Counted from the first letter of the stretch, positions 21,760 through 33,975 are shown. The stretch is DNA of 64,000 bases from Siphonodentalium dalli (GCA_032622095.1 CP136063.1:76425980-76489979), one strand, 5' to 3'. The notes: generated from the sequence alone by a model not told the origin. Numbers and translations are program-made.

Positions 21760-22815
21760 GTGTTTTTCCAAACGAATAAATAACCTTAATTTAATCGCAC
21801 AGACACCCGGTCTTGATATCCAAGCAAACTTAATTTGGAACGGTCATATTGAAAATATCTGTCGACGAGTATCAGGAAGGCTATCCCAACTCAGAAAATT
21901 TAAATACAGCCTCGATAGAAAGACGCTAGAAAGCAAATATACAAGACCCATATTCTGCCTATATAATGGATTATTCTAATATTGTCTGGGCGAATGCACC
22001 CAAAGGATACTTGACCCAAATACTTGACTGATCGACTTTAACAACTTCACAAAGAATCTGCCAGAATTGTAACAGGACTTAACAGATATGTAGCCGATAA
22101 AGACTTACTCCTGGAAATAGGTTGGACCACGCTCGTTTTTCGAGCGAACATCATCAATTACAGTACATATTTAAAATCACTAACAACCTTGCACCAAACT
22201 ACATGTACTACTTATCAACTATCTAACCTGGCAACATTTCAAGATACTCAAAGTGGAACCCTGGACATTTCTATATATATATAGCTTATTCTGTCACACT
22301 GAACACTATAAAACATATATTCTACCATTCGTGACACAATCATGGAATAAGCTACCACCCGCTTGTGATCGATGCTGTAACCCTACAATATGTTAAAGCA
22401 AATCTTAGTTATACAGACTCGACACTCAAAACCCCTCCATATTTTTGAAATAGGACGTCGAAAAGAAAATATCCATTCCAAAATTCGCAGCGGTTATATT
22501 GAACTGCTCTTAGATATGTATAACAACTATATTGCCGAAAGCCCAAATCTGCCCAATGTGTTATTGTGGCACATAAATTGACGCTGCAACTCACTTCTTT
22601 TTCGAATGCTCATTATTCCGACCACAAAGAAACAATTTATATGACAGATTAGACGAATATACGTTCGCAGTTGTCGACGTTGACCATTTCCTCAGAGGAG
22701 ACCCAAATATCCCACAACGTCGTAACCAACTATTATTTTACATTGTTCACAAATTTGTTTTAGATACGAAACGATTCGCGTATACGATAATCATTAATAA
22801 CTATATACATGTAGC
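21760..22815 (+). pseudogene. Non-LTR retrotransposon reverse transcriptase C-terminus, decayed
   Basis: Fragments in shifting frames match the familiar C-terminal half of a LINE-type reverse transcriptase. These are an ICRRVSGRLSQLRKF stretch, RIVTGLNRY followed by LLLEIGW, an YIFKITNNLAPNYMYYL stretch, and a terminal THFFFECSLFRPQRNNLYD block with a later LLFYIVHKFVLDTKRF. The order and spacing fit the thumb and the post-thumb tail that follows the catalytic domain. Several stops and frameshifts separate the pieces, and the catalytic FADD region is not present. This is a 5'-truncated dead copy, with the clade not resolved. Confidence 0.75.
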
Positions 22816-24280
22816 ATGATACGTATTTGTTGTCGTTGGGCATGCTTTGGCTGACATGCTTGCGGCTGCTTTATTCTTCACTGTAATTTATGGGGGTATG
22901 ATGATATATCATGAAATTAAAGGTACTCAATCAAACCAGACGGTCCCCATACCACCAAGATACAAAACAAACAACTGTTCTTCATAAATACGCGTTAGTT
23001 ATCAGAATCGATTTATTGCAACAAAATATTGCTAACCACTGTCAACGATGGTATCAAATTTCCCAAACTAAAGTATCACGAAATATGACCGTATTACCAC
23101 ATGACTTTAGAATTATCGATTTTCATCCACAAGTTTGTCAGAGACCCTCCGTTTGACCACGTGTTCCTGTGCCACATATATTACCACACATCACGAGAAA
23201 TAACAAACTTCAAAAATAGATATCTGATCACTCTTAGCTTTGATGAGTGGGTTCCTCGACTCGAATCCAATATTTTTTACCCCCGAAGCCAAAGAAATAG
23301 TAATTTAGGAGCGTCCGATTGGATTGAGTACCTTTAAAAAGTCACTCAAAATTATGACACAAATTAAGCTTCCTGCCACAGAGTCAAGACAATTTGGTGA
23401 TTGGATTGCTTTGAGAAATTACTAATTATTCTAGCAGATCTTGGGACAAAAATAAAATTATATTTTCAACCTCTCAATTGTAATAAAATTCATTGTGTTG
23501 GTCTATATATAATTGTTCTGATTCTATATAAATGAAGATGAAGATATGTGAAATTCAGGCTTTTTCGCCGGATAAATCCAAGATCCAGAGAAATACTTTA
23601 TTGAAAATGTCTTACAATGTTTGCATGGATGCCGCATTATGCGATTAACCACATTTACACATGCTGACATAACACATGTGTAATGTCAGCATGTGTACCT
23701 AATCTGCAAAATGAGACGCAATGACGACGATTTTGACGATGACGACAAAGGAGTTGGGCAGAACAATAATCACCATGATGACAAGATGAGATGATTAGGT
23801 CGCCGGCGATGATGACGATAGCGAAGAAGTCGATTATAAAATAGATAAAATTGAACCCGAATACCGAGCGCAGTAGTTTACACTATGTGGTAAATAATGT
23901 AATTTTGACACGACAATGGCAGAGAAATCTCCTTCATCTCGTTCAAAATATGCATATATTAGTATAAATTATGGGTGTGACACATACAGAGAATTTAAAA
24001 CTATTCTACTAATCAGTTAACTAATTATAGAACTATAAACTCTGTCCCTTGTGTAAAGAACAACCGGTAACAGGATATTTATGGATTTTATAATACCATG
24101 CTTTCCATGTGAGCTATCAGACGTTAAATGAATATTCCTTCTTTATATATACAAGACAGTCAATGACTGTGGAGACGCTCACCAGACTGTAAAGACCGAG
24201 AAGACTGGGACTCGGAAGACCATAAGAGTTAGTACTTGTCAAATTCACTTAAAAACAAGTAGTCATAAAGAGGGACGTAG
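22816..24280. other. No gene seen; short hairpin and GAC/GAT tract
   Basis: Frames at 22,911-23,340 are not recognised. A 14-bp perfect hairpin (ACACATGCTGACAT / ATGTCAGCATGTGT) lies at 23,657-23,696. A degenerate GATGAC-rich stretch covers about 23,720-23,840. Otherwise featureless. Confidence 0.5.
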
Positions 24281-24289
24281 CCTAGAGTG

Positions 24290-25988
24290 TCTCCTTTGAG
24301 CAGTGGGGTGTCCACCTTAAAATATGGTCCAGGTATCCCCACCCCACATAGTCCACAGTCTACTCCCTCCCAAAATTCCTTTGCACATGTTGGAATTTTA
24401 CAACTGACACCTCAAGCTTTCCTAACTGTGGCAAAATTACAACCTGATATGCCCCCCCCCCCTGTTAATGGTGGACCCCATTCAAACAAATTTTGATCCC
24501 AACTCTCCATAGGCCATATGACCAAATACTATTTCTTGATTGGTCAAACCCATTTTGACAAATTTGTAACCCATTCCCAAGTAACACAAGGACCCTCCAT
24601 ACTAGTTAATACATATAAGCTAAATAGGTCTAATGGCTCTTGAGGAAGAGCCATTTTAAGAATTACTATGGGGGAACATTTATGTCCCTGGTCGCACCCC
24701 TAATTGACCTGGTGAACCCATTTCAACAAATCTGAATCCCAGTCACACATGGACTCTATATGTCTGACCCTATTTGACCCAGTGATCCAATTCTGAATCA
24801 AATCTGAATCGTAGTAACCCATACCAAATATAAGCTGAATAGGCCTGATGGTTCTTGATAGGAAGACATTTTAAGAATTACAATGGATGGACAAGTTATG
24901 TCCCTGGCTCCGCCCTTATTTGACCAGGTGACCCCATTTTAACACATCTGTGTCCCTGTCACCCAAGGACATTCCATACCAATTATAAGCTAAATAGCGC
25001 CGATGATTCTTGAGAAGATGTTGTAGGAATTACTATGGATGGAAAGAGTTAGGTCCCTAGTTATGCCACATTTTTGACCATGTGACCCCATTTGAACAGA
25101 ACTGAATCCCAGTCGCCCGGGACCATCCACACAAAATATGTCTCAATTCTTCATCGCACGTAAGCTAAGAAAAATGCCTCCTTCTTTCTCATCCAGTTTC
25201 CCATATGTAATTGCCTGAGAACACAGGTATTTAGTTTTACTGGCCTAACTGACAGATTCACCATTCACACTTGGCCTGGGAAGTTTGTTATCATAAGCCA
25301 TAGGCCACTTATATACAGACTCTCGAACGGGCAGATAAGTTTAGGGTATTAATCAAAGGAGCTGTCATTCCAATCAGATTTTGTTAACACTGCCATTTCA
25401 TTTATTACTTTATAATCAATGTGACTTATATATGGTATTAAGTAAACATTATGTGATTGCATGCAACTTCCTCATATCTGATAGAGCTAGGAGTATCTGC
25501 TGTTTGCATGTTCTTGATTATAGACTGATTTAAACAAAATTTGGTTGAGTCACCCTGGTGGATGTTATAATGGTGTTATTTTTATTTTAAATTGAGCAAG
25601 AAATTAATCTCAATTAAAATAAAAAAAATTAATTTAAAAAAAAACAGAAGTGACCCCATTTGAACAAATCTGAACCCCAGTCACACAGGGACCCTCCATA
25701 CCAAATATAAGCTAAATCCGCCCAATGGTTCTTGAGAAGAGGTCATTCTAAGAATGACTATGGAGAAATAAAGTTATGGCCCTGCTTTCGCAAATATTTG
25801 ACCCAGTGACCTAATTTGAACAAATCTGAATGTGAGTCACCTAGAGAACATCCACACCAAATATGAACCAATTCGGTCTTATGGTTCCGAAGAAGATGTT
25901 TAAATAATTGTTGACGGACGGATGGACGGACGCCGGACGAGGAGTGATGACTATAGCTCCACCGGAGACTTCGTCTCAGGTGAGCTAA
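24290..25988 (+). mobile_element. Helitron-like tandem repeat ending in hairpin + CTAA
   Basis: Divergent units of about 150-215 bp recur in one orientation. Each contains forms of GACCCCATTTGAACAAATCTG, AGGGACCCTCCATACC, ATAAGCTAAATAGG and TTAAGAATTACTATGG; the ATAAGCTAAATAGG marks fall near 24,618, 24,832, 24,984, 25,706 and 25,864. The last unit runs into a GGACGGACGCCGGACG tract, then a stem-loop (GAGAC-TTC-GTCTC within AGCTCCACC/GGTGAGCT), then CTAA followed by T. A 3' hairpin just before CTRR at an A/T boundary is the Helitron signature. About 25,200-25,640 is an insertion that itself resembles the other Helitron family. The 5' TC end was not located. Confidence 0.6.
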
Positions 25989-26157
25989 TAAACTGATAGA
26001 TACATGTATATTATAGAATGATTTATTAAAACGTGATATATAATATATGCAAGAATGGTTTTCATTCAAAAACTTATTATGATTATTACTTGAATGATAT
26101 GTAAAACATGACCATGTATTTAGACCCAAATAAAAACATTAAAACAAAACAAAAAAT
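25989..26157. other. Short AT-rich stretch, nothing seen
   Basis: Separates the Helitron-like end from the trinucleotide tract. No feature was recognised. Confidence 0.4.
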
Positions 26158-26366
26158 ATGTCGATTATGATGATGAATATGATGATGATGATATTGATGA
26201 CGACGTGGGTGATGATGAGGATAAAGATTTCAGCGACGACAATGATGACGATTGACGACAACGGTGATGGTGCTGATGATACCGATGATGACGATGATGA
26301 TGATGATGACGATGACGTTGCTGATGGTGTTGATGATGACGACGATGATGATGACGATGACGATGT
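26158..26366. repeat. GAT/GAC trinucleotide microsatellite
   Basis: About 200 bp of imperfect GAT/GAC triplets. Open frames through it on both strands (poly-Asp one way, poly-Ser the other) are by-products of the triplet periodicity and are not called as genes. Confidence 0.85.
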
Positions 26367-26751
26367 AAGTGACCCCTCTGTATATATGTATATATCCATG
26401 TTCTGCATTAATTTGCAGCGTTGACAAATAAAGCTAGCCTACAAGCGTATACATGTATGAAATTCAAGCATCTCATGCACTTAATTTCGGTTCTTTGTAG
26501 TCTAGGTACACTCGCGGATCGGTATAAATAACGACCAGTCTAACGTAAGTGCCATAATTATGGCGTGTATCCATGAAAGCTTTCATGCCGGAGTTGTCAC
26601 TATTAATTTCTCTGGTAATAACGCCAATTTCCGCGGCAACGAGCCTGCCATAACGAGAACGTATATATGACGATGTTTTGAATTAGTCTTGGTTCAATCA
26701 GAAGACTAATGAAAGCACAAGTGTGTCCGGGAGTAAAGTAATGTCATTAAA

Positions 26752-26857
26752 TTGTACAATCCGCGGGAGTGGAGAATATAAACATATAATACAGCTGCCA
26801 TTGTACAATCCGCGGGAGTGGAGTAAATAATCAGCATATAAATTCAGCTGCCTTAAA
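26752..26857. repeat. 49-bp tandem duplication
   Basis: TTGTACAATCCGCGGGAGTG starts at 26,752 and again at 26,801. Each copy is followed by an A-rich linker and TACAGCTGCC or TTCAGCTGCC. Only two copies are present. Confidence 0.75.
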
Positions 26858-27044
26858 GAAGCATAATCCGACTCTCCCAATTACTATTTCTTTGGCTTCA
26901 GGGGTAAAGTATATTTGATTGGAGTCGAGGATCTCACCCATCAAATATCAGAGTGATCTAGATATCGATTTTTGAAATTTGTTATTTCTCGAGATGTGTA
27001 ATTTTGTATGGCCTGGAAAAAGTGTCAAACCGACGGTCTCGGAC

Positions 27045-27600
27045 CAAATTGCTTCGTTATCGGTAAACATATTCGGCGATGGCGCATTTTGGGGGTTAAT
27101 TGTCAGGCTTTAATTTGGCGATTCGCCCTTGTTTCTTCGTGAGTGTAGTCGAGGGTAGTTCCGTAACATATCTATAAGGAGTTATTAGAAGTACGAGGGC
27201 ATTACGGGGGTCCGGGCTGCGAGTCTTCTTATTGGGGGCACAATGTTGTAAAATTCTGGCTGAATCTGGCAAGTTTAGGGGTTAATATCGGTACTTCTGT
27301 TTGGCCGTGACCACTCTCTGTGTGTATGTGGGTTTCATTGAAACCCGCGCACACATATGGACACTAAAATCACCACTATAGACACAACAGGGCCGGTCCG
27401 GCTGTTTCGGGCTGTTAGCTTCGTTTGCGGTAAACTTATTCGCCGATGCCGGCATTTTGAGGGTTAATAGCGACTGTGTGATCGCGACCCCTGTCCGTAC
27501 GTGAGTGGGTTGCCATGACACCCTTGCACATATATTGCCACTAAAATCACCCCTATACTCCACATGGGCGGTTCGGGCTGGTCCGGGCGGTGTTTAGTCA
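27045..27600. repeat. Degenerate GC-richer tandem repeat, about 183-bp period
   Basis: GGGGTTAAT-type marks recur at about 27,094, 27,279 and 27,461. They are surrounded by repeated GGTAAAC-TATTCG-CGATG, ACTAAAATCACC-CTATA and GTCCGG-CGG blocks. Units differ at many positions. The 93-aa minus-strand frame at 27,282-27,563 simply reads two of the units and is not called. Confidence 0.65.
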
Positions 27601-28802
27601 CACCCCAAACAGATGAAGTGAATCATGTATACATGCGCAAGTACAAGTGTCAGACAGAACATCGTTAAACCGTCTTGTGTTTCTCCAGGCTAGGGATGTT
27701 GAGACTCCGATACAGACTTGTTAAAATTGGCTTAAAGATGGATTATCTCTCTCAATAACAAATTTGAAATATTTGAGTGGGTATAAATTAATAAATATGA
27801 ATTGAAGACCCCTGTCCGGAAACGTTTCAATCAATTAATATTGATTTTATTTACAACATTTTATTGTGAAATGAGATGATTAAATCGGACACTTTATTGT
27901 TCTATTTTTGGAACAGACCATTCAGGCGATACCATATAGCGATAGGTCATACGGCTGTTCCCATAGCTACGTTCCGAACGTCAAATGTCCCAGATTGATG
28001 GTTTGTATTGTTTTATTACATAGTTATAAGCGATAATGAGTCTAATTAACGTTTAAATGTGACAAAATTACACAATACAATTTCTGGTCTCTGTTAACAG
28101 TAACCAGTATTGTTCGTAAACAACCACACGTTTTTATAAAAGAAAATATTCGGAATATAAGCAATATGAATCTATATAAGCATTTCCGGACACGAGTCTT
28201 TGATTCATATCTAATATTTTATACCCCGGTAACTATATATTACACGTTTACAAAGAGATAAACCATCGTTGAAGCCAGTACAATGCATGCACAAGCATGT
28301 TATCAGCTTCGGGCAAACTAGCAATCGGCCGTATATACATATCTATGTACTCGTGTATTCGCCATGGATTTGACATGTTAGTGCAATCGTACTTAATTCA
28401 GTTAAACTGCCAATTGTTCATTGTCAAAAGAACTGTTAAATGCCTGAGAGGACATGAATAAGAAGTCTGACATTTGAAGGCCCAACACACAAAGGCTGAA
28501 TAATACAATGACATTATGCTATGCATAGATATAACATACTTATACTTATGCATCTTCTGATTTATAGCTTCAGCACGAGAGGAAAGCATGGAGGTGGTAA
28601 ATGTGCCTGGAACACATATACTCCATCATGTGTATATACACCATCATGTGTATATACACATATCGCTCTTTTTTGTTTAGTGTGCTATTGAACGGACATG
28701 GCTGATTTGAATCTTCATATTATACATATACGTAATCTTGAATGCACGAAATACATGCTGTCGCTTTATATACTTAAAAAGTGGTGCGCGGTGTACATTA
28801 CA
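27601..28802. other. No gene seen
   Basis: Holds a short duplication CCATCATGTGTATATACA (about 28,622-28,660) and a GAACGGACATGGCTGATT fragment near 28,690 that matches the start of the 430-bp dispersed repeat found at 44-58 kb. Nothing else is supported. Confidence 0.5.
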
Positions 28803-29328
28803 TCTATATTAGAGTAGGATCTGTCTGTTTGTCCGTTTGTCTGTTAGGATTTTTTCTCGCACACCATAGACTGATTTCAAACAAATTTGGTGTGGTGACT
28901 CGGGGTACCCTGGCGAAGGTTATAACGGCGTTAGTTTTTCAAAATTATGCTTTAAAAAATATAATTGAATAAATAACAAAAATAAAAAACAAACAAACAA
29001 ATATATTCACCATGGTCCTATTTCATCACCAGATGTATGTTCATTATAGAAGTGTTTTCACTGTGCCCGAGCCATTCAACAGAATAATGGGTATAAGTCA
29101 ACTTGTGCTTATACCAGAACCAAATAAGTCCCGACATAAACAATTGTCAATATTTCCCCGAGGATATATTGAAGTAGCATAATAATATGATCAAAATATA
29201 TAAAAGAGTAGGATATGCATGGATATGTATGTTATATGCACAAAGCGCACACAGGGGCCACATAATCTTAACGCACAAAGGTGCCCCACGCTGAATTAAG
29301 GCTCCCGAAGTGAGCCAGTTACAGCTTG
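28803..29328 (+). mobile_element. Helitron, copy 1 (526 bp)
   Basis: The 5' end is A|TCTATATTAGAGTAGG. The body starts with GTCTGT repeats, then GTGTGGTGACTCGGGGTACC and GTTATAACGGCGTTAG. The 3' end has a stem GGCTC-CCGAAGT-GAGCC, ten bases later CTTG, then T. The same 5' end (A|TCTAT) and 3' layout recur at 39,697-40,978, where the last four bases are the canonical CTAG. This is a non-autonomous copy with no Rep/helicase coding. Confidence 0.8.
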
Positions 29329-30017
29329 TATTTTAATAACACAGTTGATTGAGAACAGCCCATGGTTTTGCACAAGACAGATTTTAATGTATTACGTATT
29401 ACGTATATAGTATGCCTCAGGAGTTTTTGAATACAATCAAGAGCCGTCTAATGAAAAAAGAAAGGTTTTTCAAGGTTTTCCGTCATTTAACTTTAAAAAG
29501 TTCGATTAATTTGATGGTATTTGGTCTACGATAATATTATTTGTTTATGTATTTAACTCGCATATATTTTAAATACGGGCATTGCAATATTACGTGGAAT
29601 TCGTGATCTATATTTGTACTACAAAGAGTACATATAGTCTATCGGAATAATCTGATTTAATCCATGCATCACCTTCGATTGGTAAGTGGTGGGTTACAGG
29701 TACGAAATTTCAGAAGTATTTGGACGGTGTCATTTTTCACGAAAGAGAGAAAGTTTTCTTTGGTGAAGTCGTGTCTTATAATGTTAAATTAGTATGTAAA
29801 AGGCATCCTTATTCGAATTAGATAATGTACCTCTATATTATTTTATCAATAGATCTTCAAGATATATATGAAGTTTGCCATATCAGGAATATAGACTAAC
29901 AGTGAACGCTATTTATTATACCCGATATTTCTTTTTAAAATGTGATGGGCTTCAGCATATACATTTAGTATATTTAAAGTCTTTACAAAAGTATTTACCG
30001 TACACACTATACATACA
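29329..30017. other. No gene seen
   Basis: AT-rich spacer between the Helitron copy and the TTAA MITE. No recognisable coding or repeat. Confidence 0.45.
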
Positions 30018-30545
30018 TTAAAGATACGGGCAGCGTTGGCGGTGGGTATGCTGTTAAAATATTCAGCTCCGTCAAAAACCACCATAAACATAAAGAATAG
30101 TAAAATATAGACATACCTTGTTCTTATACCAATCAGTAATATGGCATAAACAGTATGTTATTGTCAAATGTTTTTCCTTTGTTATTTAACAAAAGCAAAA
30201 AAACGCTACAGAACCTGGTTTTTGTTTAGATCCGGATATGGTAAACATAATGAGCGTTATTTTATACTGTTTTCCTGATATGGAAATAATAAAGAGCGTT
30301 TGTATCATGTGTGTGTGATTAACCAATATAATTGCGCTGTGTTATGTAAACAGAAGCAAAACTTCTGTAGCACAAGAAGGTTCTTGTTTACGTACACCAT
30401 CGTACGTCTTGACGACAATATACTATTTACGCGCTGATTATGTTTGACATATGAACAAAACTACATATATTTTAATATTCCTTCCGTTGATGGCGATTTG
30501 AACAAATATGAATATTTCTGCAACGAACGCCGCCCGTGCCTTTAA
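30018..30545. mobile_element. TTAA-type MITE, copy B (520 bp)
   Basis: The element at 30,022-30,541 is flanked by TTAA on both sides. Its ends are AGATACGGGCAGC and CGCCCGTGCCT. It aligns over its whole length with the copy that interrupts the gene in element 1, including GGCGGTGGGTATG, GATATGGAAATAATAAAGAGCGTT and GAACAAATATGAATATTT. It shows that the 494-bp interruption in element 1 is an independent mobile sequence. Confidence 0.85.
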
Positions 30546-31100
30546 TTGCGCAATATGGCATTGTAGCTGTACAAGTATAATATTGTAAGCGCGCTTGCGT
30601 CATTTAATTGGAACGCACGCCTCATATACTATTTGCTTTGTGATAACGTACACCCATCTATCAAGCTAAATGCAGTGCACGCGAACTCGGCCAACCTCTA
30701 CAAGATATAGCTGTATGCGCACCTATTTATACTTCTCTGTCAAAGACCGACTTCTGGCTGCTAGATTGATGTAAACATATCTCTCGAGACATCCCCTGGC
30801 ACAATTGAAAACGCCTGAACACAGTTAGGTGTACTTGTTGCTTGTAGTACATCTACTTCAAATAGTTGTGCCATTAAAATATTTATGGTTGGTTGAATGT
30901 CACCCCAGGTTTCAGTCGCTATATATGCCATCCACACCACGACACCTTAGGGGCTTTGTGGCGCAAAGACAAAGAAGAGGGTGCATATACATGGAGGGGC
31001 AACATGTGGAGGGCTATGTTGTATTTCCCAACCAACTGTTGTCAAAATTATCAAGAGTTGGAATTATTACATCTGGTCCCGTTCTGAGTCAATTCAAAAG
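30546..31100. other. No supported gene
   Basis: Overlapping frames of 111 and 64 aa cover 30,829-31,164, but no domain is recognised. The region precedes, and may belong to, the LINE relic that follows. Confidence 0.4.
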
Positions 31101-31129
31101 AAATCATATTGAAGATTATTATATATATT

Positions 31130-31660
31130 TTAGACAGAGTCTCACTGATGAATGTTCATCATAAACGGGAAGTAATAAGTTACGAACATACCGACTTTTC
31201 AAACTTAAGTAAGAAATAGAATCTTATCTTCTTCACACAACATCAATAGCAAATATAATCGTTTTCACTAGTCTGCGAATAGTCCATTGAAAACATAAAT
31301 AGTCCATTGAAAAAGGACGCCCTACACAACCGCCGACGGCATTGGAACAACGACTGTGTATATTTGGTTCCGATGATGCTATAGAAGAGGAAAACCACTT
31401 TCTTTTAGAATGCAGCGCTTGTCACACACCACGTCTCGCGCTCATGAACCGTATGGAAGACACAGTTCCCAGACGTTGAAGGCATGACCCAAACTGAACA
31501 GCTTGTCAAAATCTTATCCAACAATATTTCGAATACATGCACTTCAATTTGTCGTACGATCCGAATATCATTCTCCGCACGCGATGAGCATCGCATCACA
31601 AATCAATGAATAAACAGAGACGAGACGATCCTATGCACATTCAGCTTATACATTACATTC
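31130..31660 (+). pseudogene. Non-LTR retrotransposon C-terminal tail, decayed
   Basis: Broken frames give KLRTYRLFKLK, ESYLLHTTSIAN, TSLRI and then EEENHFLLECSACHTPRLAL. This is the order seen in the C-terminal tail after the reverse transcriptase of many invertebrate LINEs (a region ending in a HFLLxC motif). Stops after FKLK and multiple frameshifts show decay. It differs in sequence from the relic at 21.8-22.8 kb, so it is a different LINE lineage. Confidence 0.65.
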
Positions 31661-32700
31661 TATTAATATAATTTATTATACTGTTCAATACACAATGTAC
31701 AGTTATTTGCTATCATGTATGCATACAGTCCTTATAAGGATGTTTTGCCAATTAAATTTATCTTATCTAATCTGAAATAATAGCAGGTTTAACTATCAAT
31801 ATATACAATGTATAACAATGTAACGAAAGCGGTCGGGTAGTTTAACGTTCCAACTAATGTTTAGTGTGAAATGTAAAATTCGGACTGAAATTTTGGAAAC
31901 ATTGTAATACTAGCTATAGAGTATTAGGTAACAACCGGCCCTTGTATTCTGCAATTTTGATACCCCCTGCACTGCTTAGAAATTTCCAACTGGTACCCCA
32001 AGTGTCCAACTATTTGTGGGGGGGGGGGGGGGGATCCAACCTAAATTCGGCAATCGCAGATTTTTCCAATGTCATGTAATTTGTTTTCAAATTCATGGTT
32101 AAATATGAATTATGACTATTAGAATTATTTTAAATGTTTAGGTTTATAAAATGGACCAAAAATGCAATATTAATCTAGAGGAGGGGCTCCTAGTTTCAAT
32201 ATTTACTCACTATTTGTTCTTTTTTAACACGATATCATGGAGTTGGTCCCACTTTTTATGAGGAAAAAATGCTCTGAAAACAAGACAATCAATGTCTGTG
32301 GAGTAGCTCGCTTTTAAATCCGGCCATTTATGGGACCATCTCATATTATACTCAGCATAATATATGCAACAAATGAATGAATTAGAGCCATGGATGCAAA
32401 ACACAATAATGTGCTCTATGGACGATGTATACAATGTGGTAATTATAATGAAAATGCGTTAATGACTAGGAAAACAGCCTGCTCTTATAAAAAAAATCAA
32501 ACCAGTGTAGATATCGCTGGTTGTCTTTACATCAGCCACGGTGAGCCACCCTAGTATGGATATCGCGATGGTTTTTAGTTTTTGTGTAATGCTATGATAC
32601 GATACGATACCTTAGTTTACTAAACAATACAAACATCGAAACATAAACGCACACGCCTCTGTCCTCTCGCGATCTTATATATGCACTCGTGATCGTACAT
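31661..32700. other. No gene seen; poly-G run
   Basis: A run of about 16 G lies near 32,017-32,033. TACGATACGATACC repeats occur near 32,596. No coding sequence is supported. Confidence 0.5.
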
Positions 32701-32701
32701 G

Positions 32702-32845
32702 TACAGTAATGCCCTAATTAATCGACTCCATAACCACAGCAGAATTATGAGTAACTTTTCAGGATTTAGTCGGAAATATGGCTTGTTGCCATTCATCCAT
32801 AATATTGCTGTGGTCATGGAGTCGATTAACTAGGGCACCACTGTG
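32702..32845. mobile_element. Mariner-type MITE, copy 1
   Basis: The element at 32,704-32,843 (140 bp) has TIRs CAGTAATGCCCTAATTAATC and GATTAACTAGGGCACCACTG. TA precedes the left end; the right flank is TG, taken as a mutated TA. CAGT-type ends with a TA target fit Tc1/mariner. A longer foldback copy sits at 44,850-45,059. Confidence 0.75.
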
Positions 32846-32919
32846 TGTGGACATTGCTGGCATATACCACACACGTGTCAATGGTTCACATGTACTCTGC
32901 GGACAGTTATGGGAATTTT

Positions 32920-33175
32920 CTCATTAAGATTGTTCCACTTTAGTGTAAAATGACCCTTGGTACAAAGCCCGAACACCTGCTCTAGTAATGTAGTAGCTAC
33001 TTTGCTTTGCATCATTCAGTACATATATGCCAATTAGCAAAAATATTTTACCTGACACATCGGCACAGGCAATATATACATTGGTTTCTTTGGTGCGACT
33101 ATAGTACATTGACATTCGGTATACAGATGTGGAATACGGTCGCTGGAATAATGTACGCACAGTAGCAGACACGCT
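32920..33175. repeat. Dispersed repeat pair, copy 1
   Basis: CACAGGCAATATATACATTGG and GTACATTGACATTCGG in this stretch match 35,375-35,440. On the minus strand both give a similar peptide around RMSMYY and TKxTN. It could be an old coding fragment but is not recognised. Confidence 0.45.
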
Positions 33176-33178
33176 TGT

Positions 33179-33596
33179 TTAAGGGGGATGTCAAGTGAAC
33201 AATTTTGTATGGGGATTGCCATGCAAATAAGCGGAGCAAAAGTTACAGAGTTGCACATACTTCTGAGTGTGACTTGATGTGGTATTGGAAACAACGGGTA
33301 TTTATCTGGCGGGTCCGCTTGTTAAATTATAAAATTTTGCAATAAATATATTTTTGCGATTTGTTTTCTGGAATTACATCACTTGACCTACATTTGAAAA
33401 ATCAATATAAAATTCTAAAATAAATACAGCAACATTATAATGGAACAAGTTCCAAGCGGAACAGCCAAATAAATACCTGTTGTTTCCAATACCACATCAA
33501 GTTACACTCAGAAGTATGTGAGACTCTGTAACTTTTGCTCCGCAGATTTGCATGGAAATTCCCCATTCAAAATTATTCCCTTGACCTCCACCTTAA
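33179..33596. mobile_element. Foldback element with TTAA duplication
   Basis: TTAA at 33,179-33,182 and 33,593-33,596 flanks a 410-bp element. Its roughly 115-bp arms are inverted: TGTCAAG, GCAAATAAGCGGAGCAAAAG, TTACAGAGT and TGATGTGGTATTGGAAACAAC at left are mirrored at right. Terminal bases are GGGGGATGTC and, inward from the right, GGTGGAGGTC. The target suggests piggyBac or Kolobok. Confidence 0.85.
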
Positions 33597-33615
33597 CCCT
33601 TTACCCAACAGAAGG

Positions 33616-33797
33616 GCCCTGTGCCAATGCATTCTCTTATATATGCGAGTCGACCATTGGTCGCCTCGCATATATAAGAGAATGCATAGGCTTAACACAT
33701 TAAACATTTTTTTTAGGCCAATGCATTCTCTTATATATGCGAGGCGACCTATTATATGGTCGACTCGCATATATAAGAGAATGCATTGGCACAGGGC
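33616..33797. repeat. Four-armed palindrome (two hairpins inside one palindrome)
   Basis: The arm CCAATGCATTCTCTTATATA TGCGAG occurs four times in alternating orientation, with the two hairpins at about 33,623-33,690 and 33,717-33,790. The whole segment begins GCCCTGTGCC and ends GGCACAGGGC. Its inner and outer halves can pair in two alternative ways. No flanking target duplication was found. Confidence 0.85.
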
Positions 33798-33975
33798 ATA
33801 ACTGTAACTATCACAATGTGGTCAAGGAGCCGGTTCCAATTATATCCATATTTGTATGGTTCTATTGAGACAGACCGAAGATATTTTAGGCTGTTGAAGC
33901 TTTATTTGGCCGCTTTTGGCCGCTTTGTTGGGTAAAGGGTTAAAACAGACATGGCTCATTTGATCCTCAAAAGTT

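Noticed and set aside
23657-23696. MicroRNA precursor from the 14-bp hairpin
   Set aside because: The stem is too short for a pre-miRNA, and the loop itself is palindromic.
26139-26424. Poly-Asp / poly-Ser frames
   Set aside because: Products of a GAT/GAC triplet microsatellite open in several frames.
33616-33797. CRISPR-like array (repeated arms of about 26 bp)
   Set aside because: The arms alternate in orientation and form palindromes, there are no regular spacers, and the DNA is eukaryotic.
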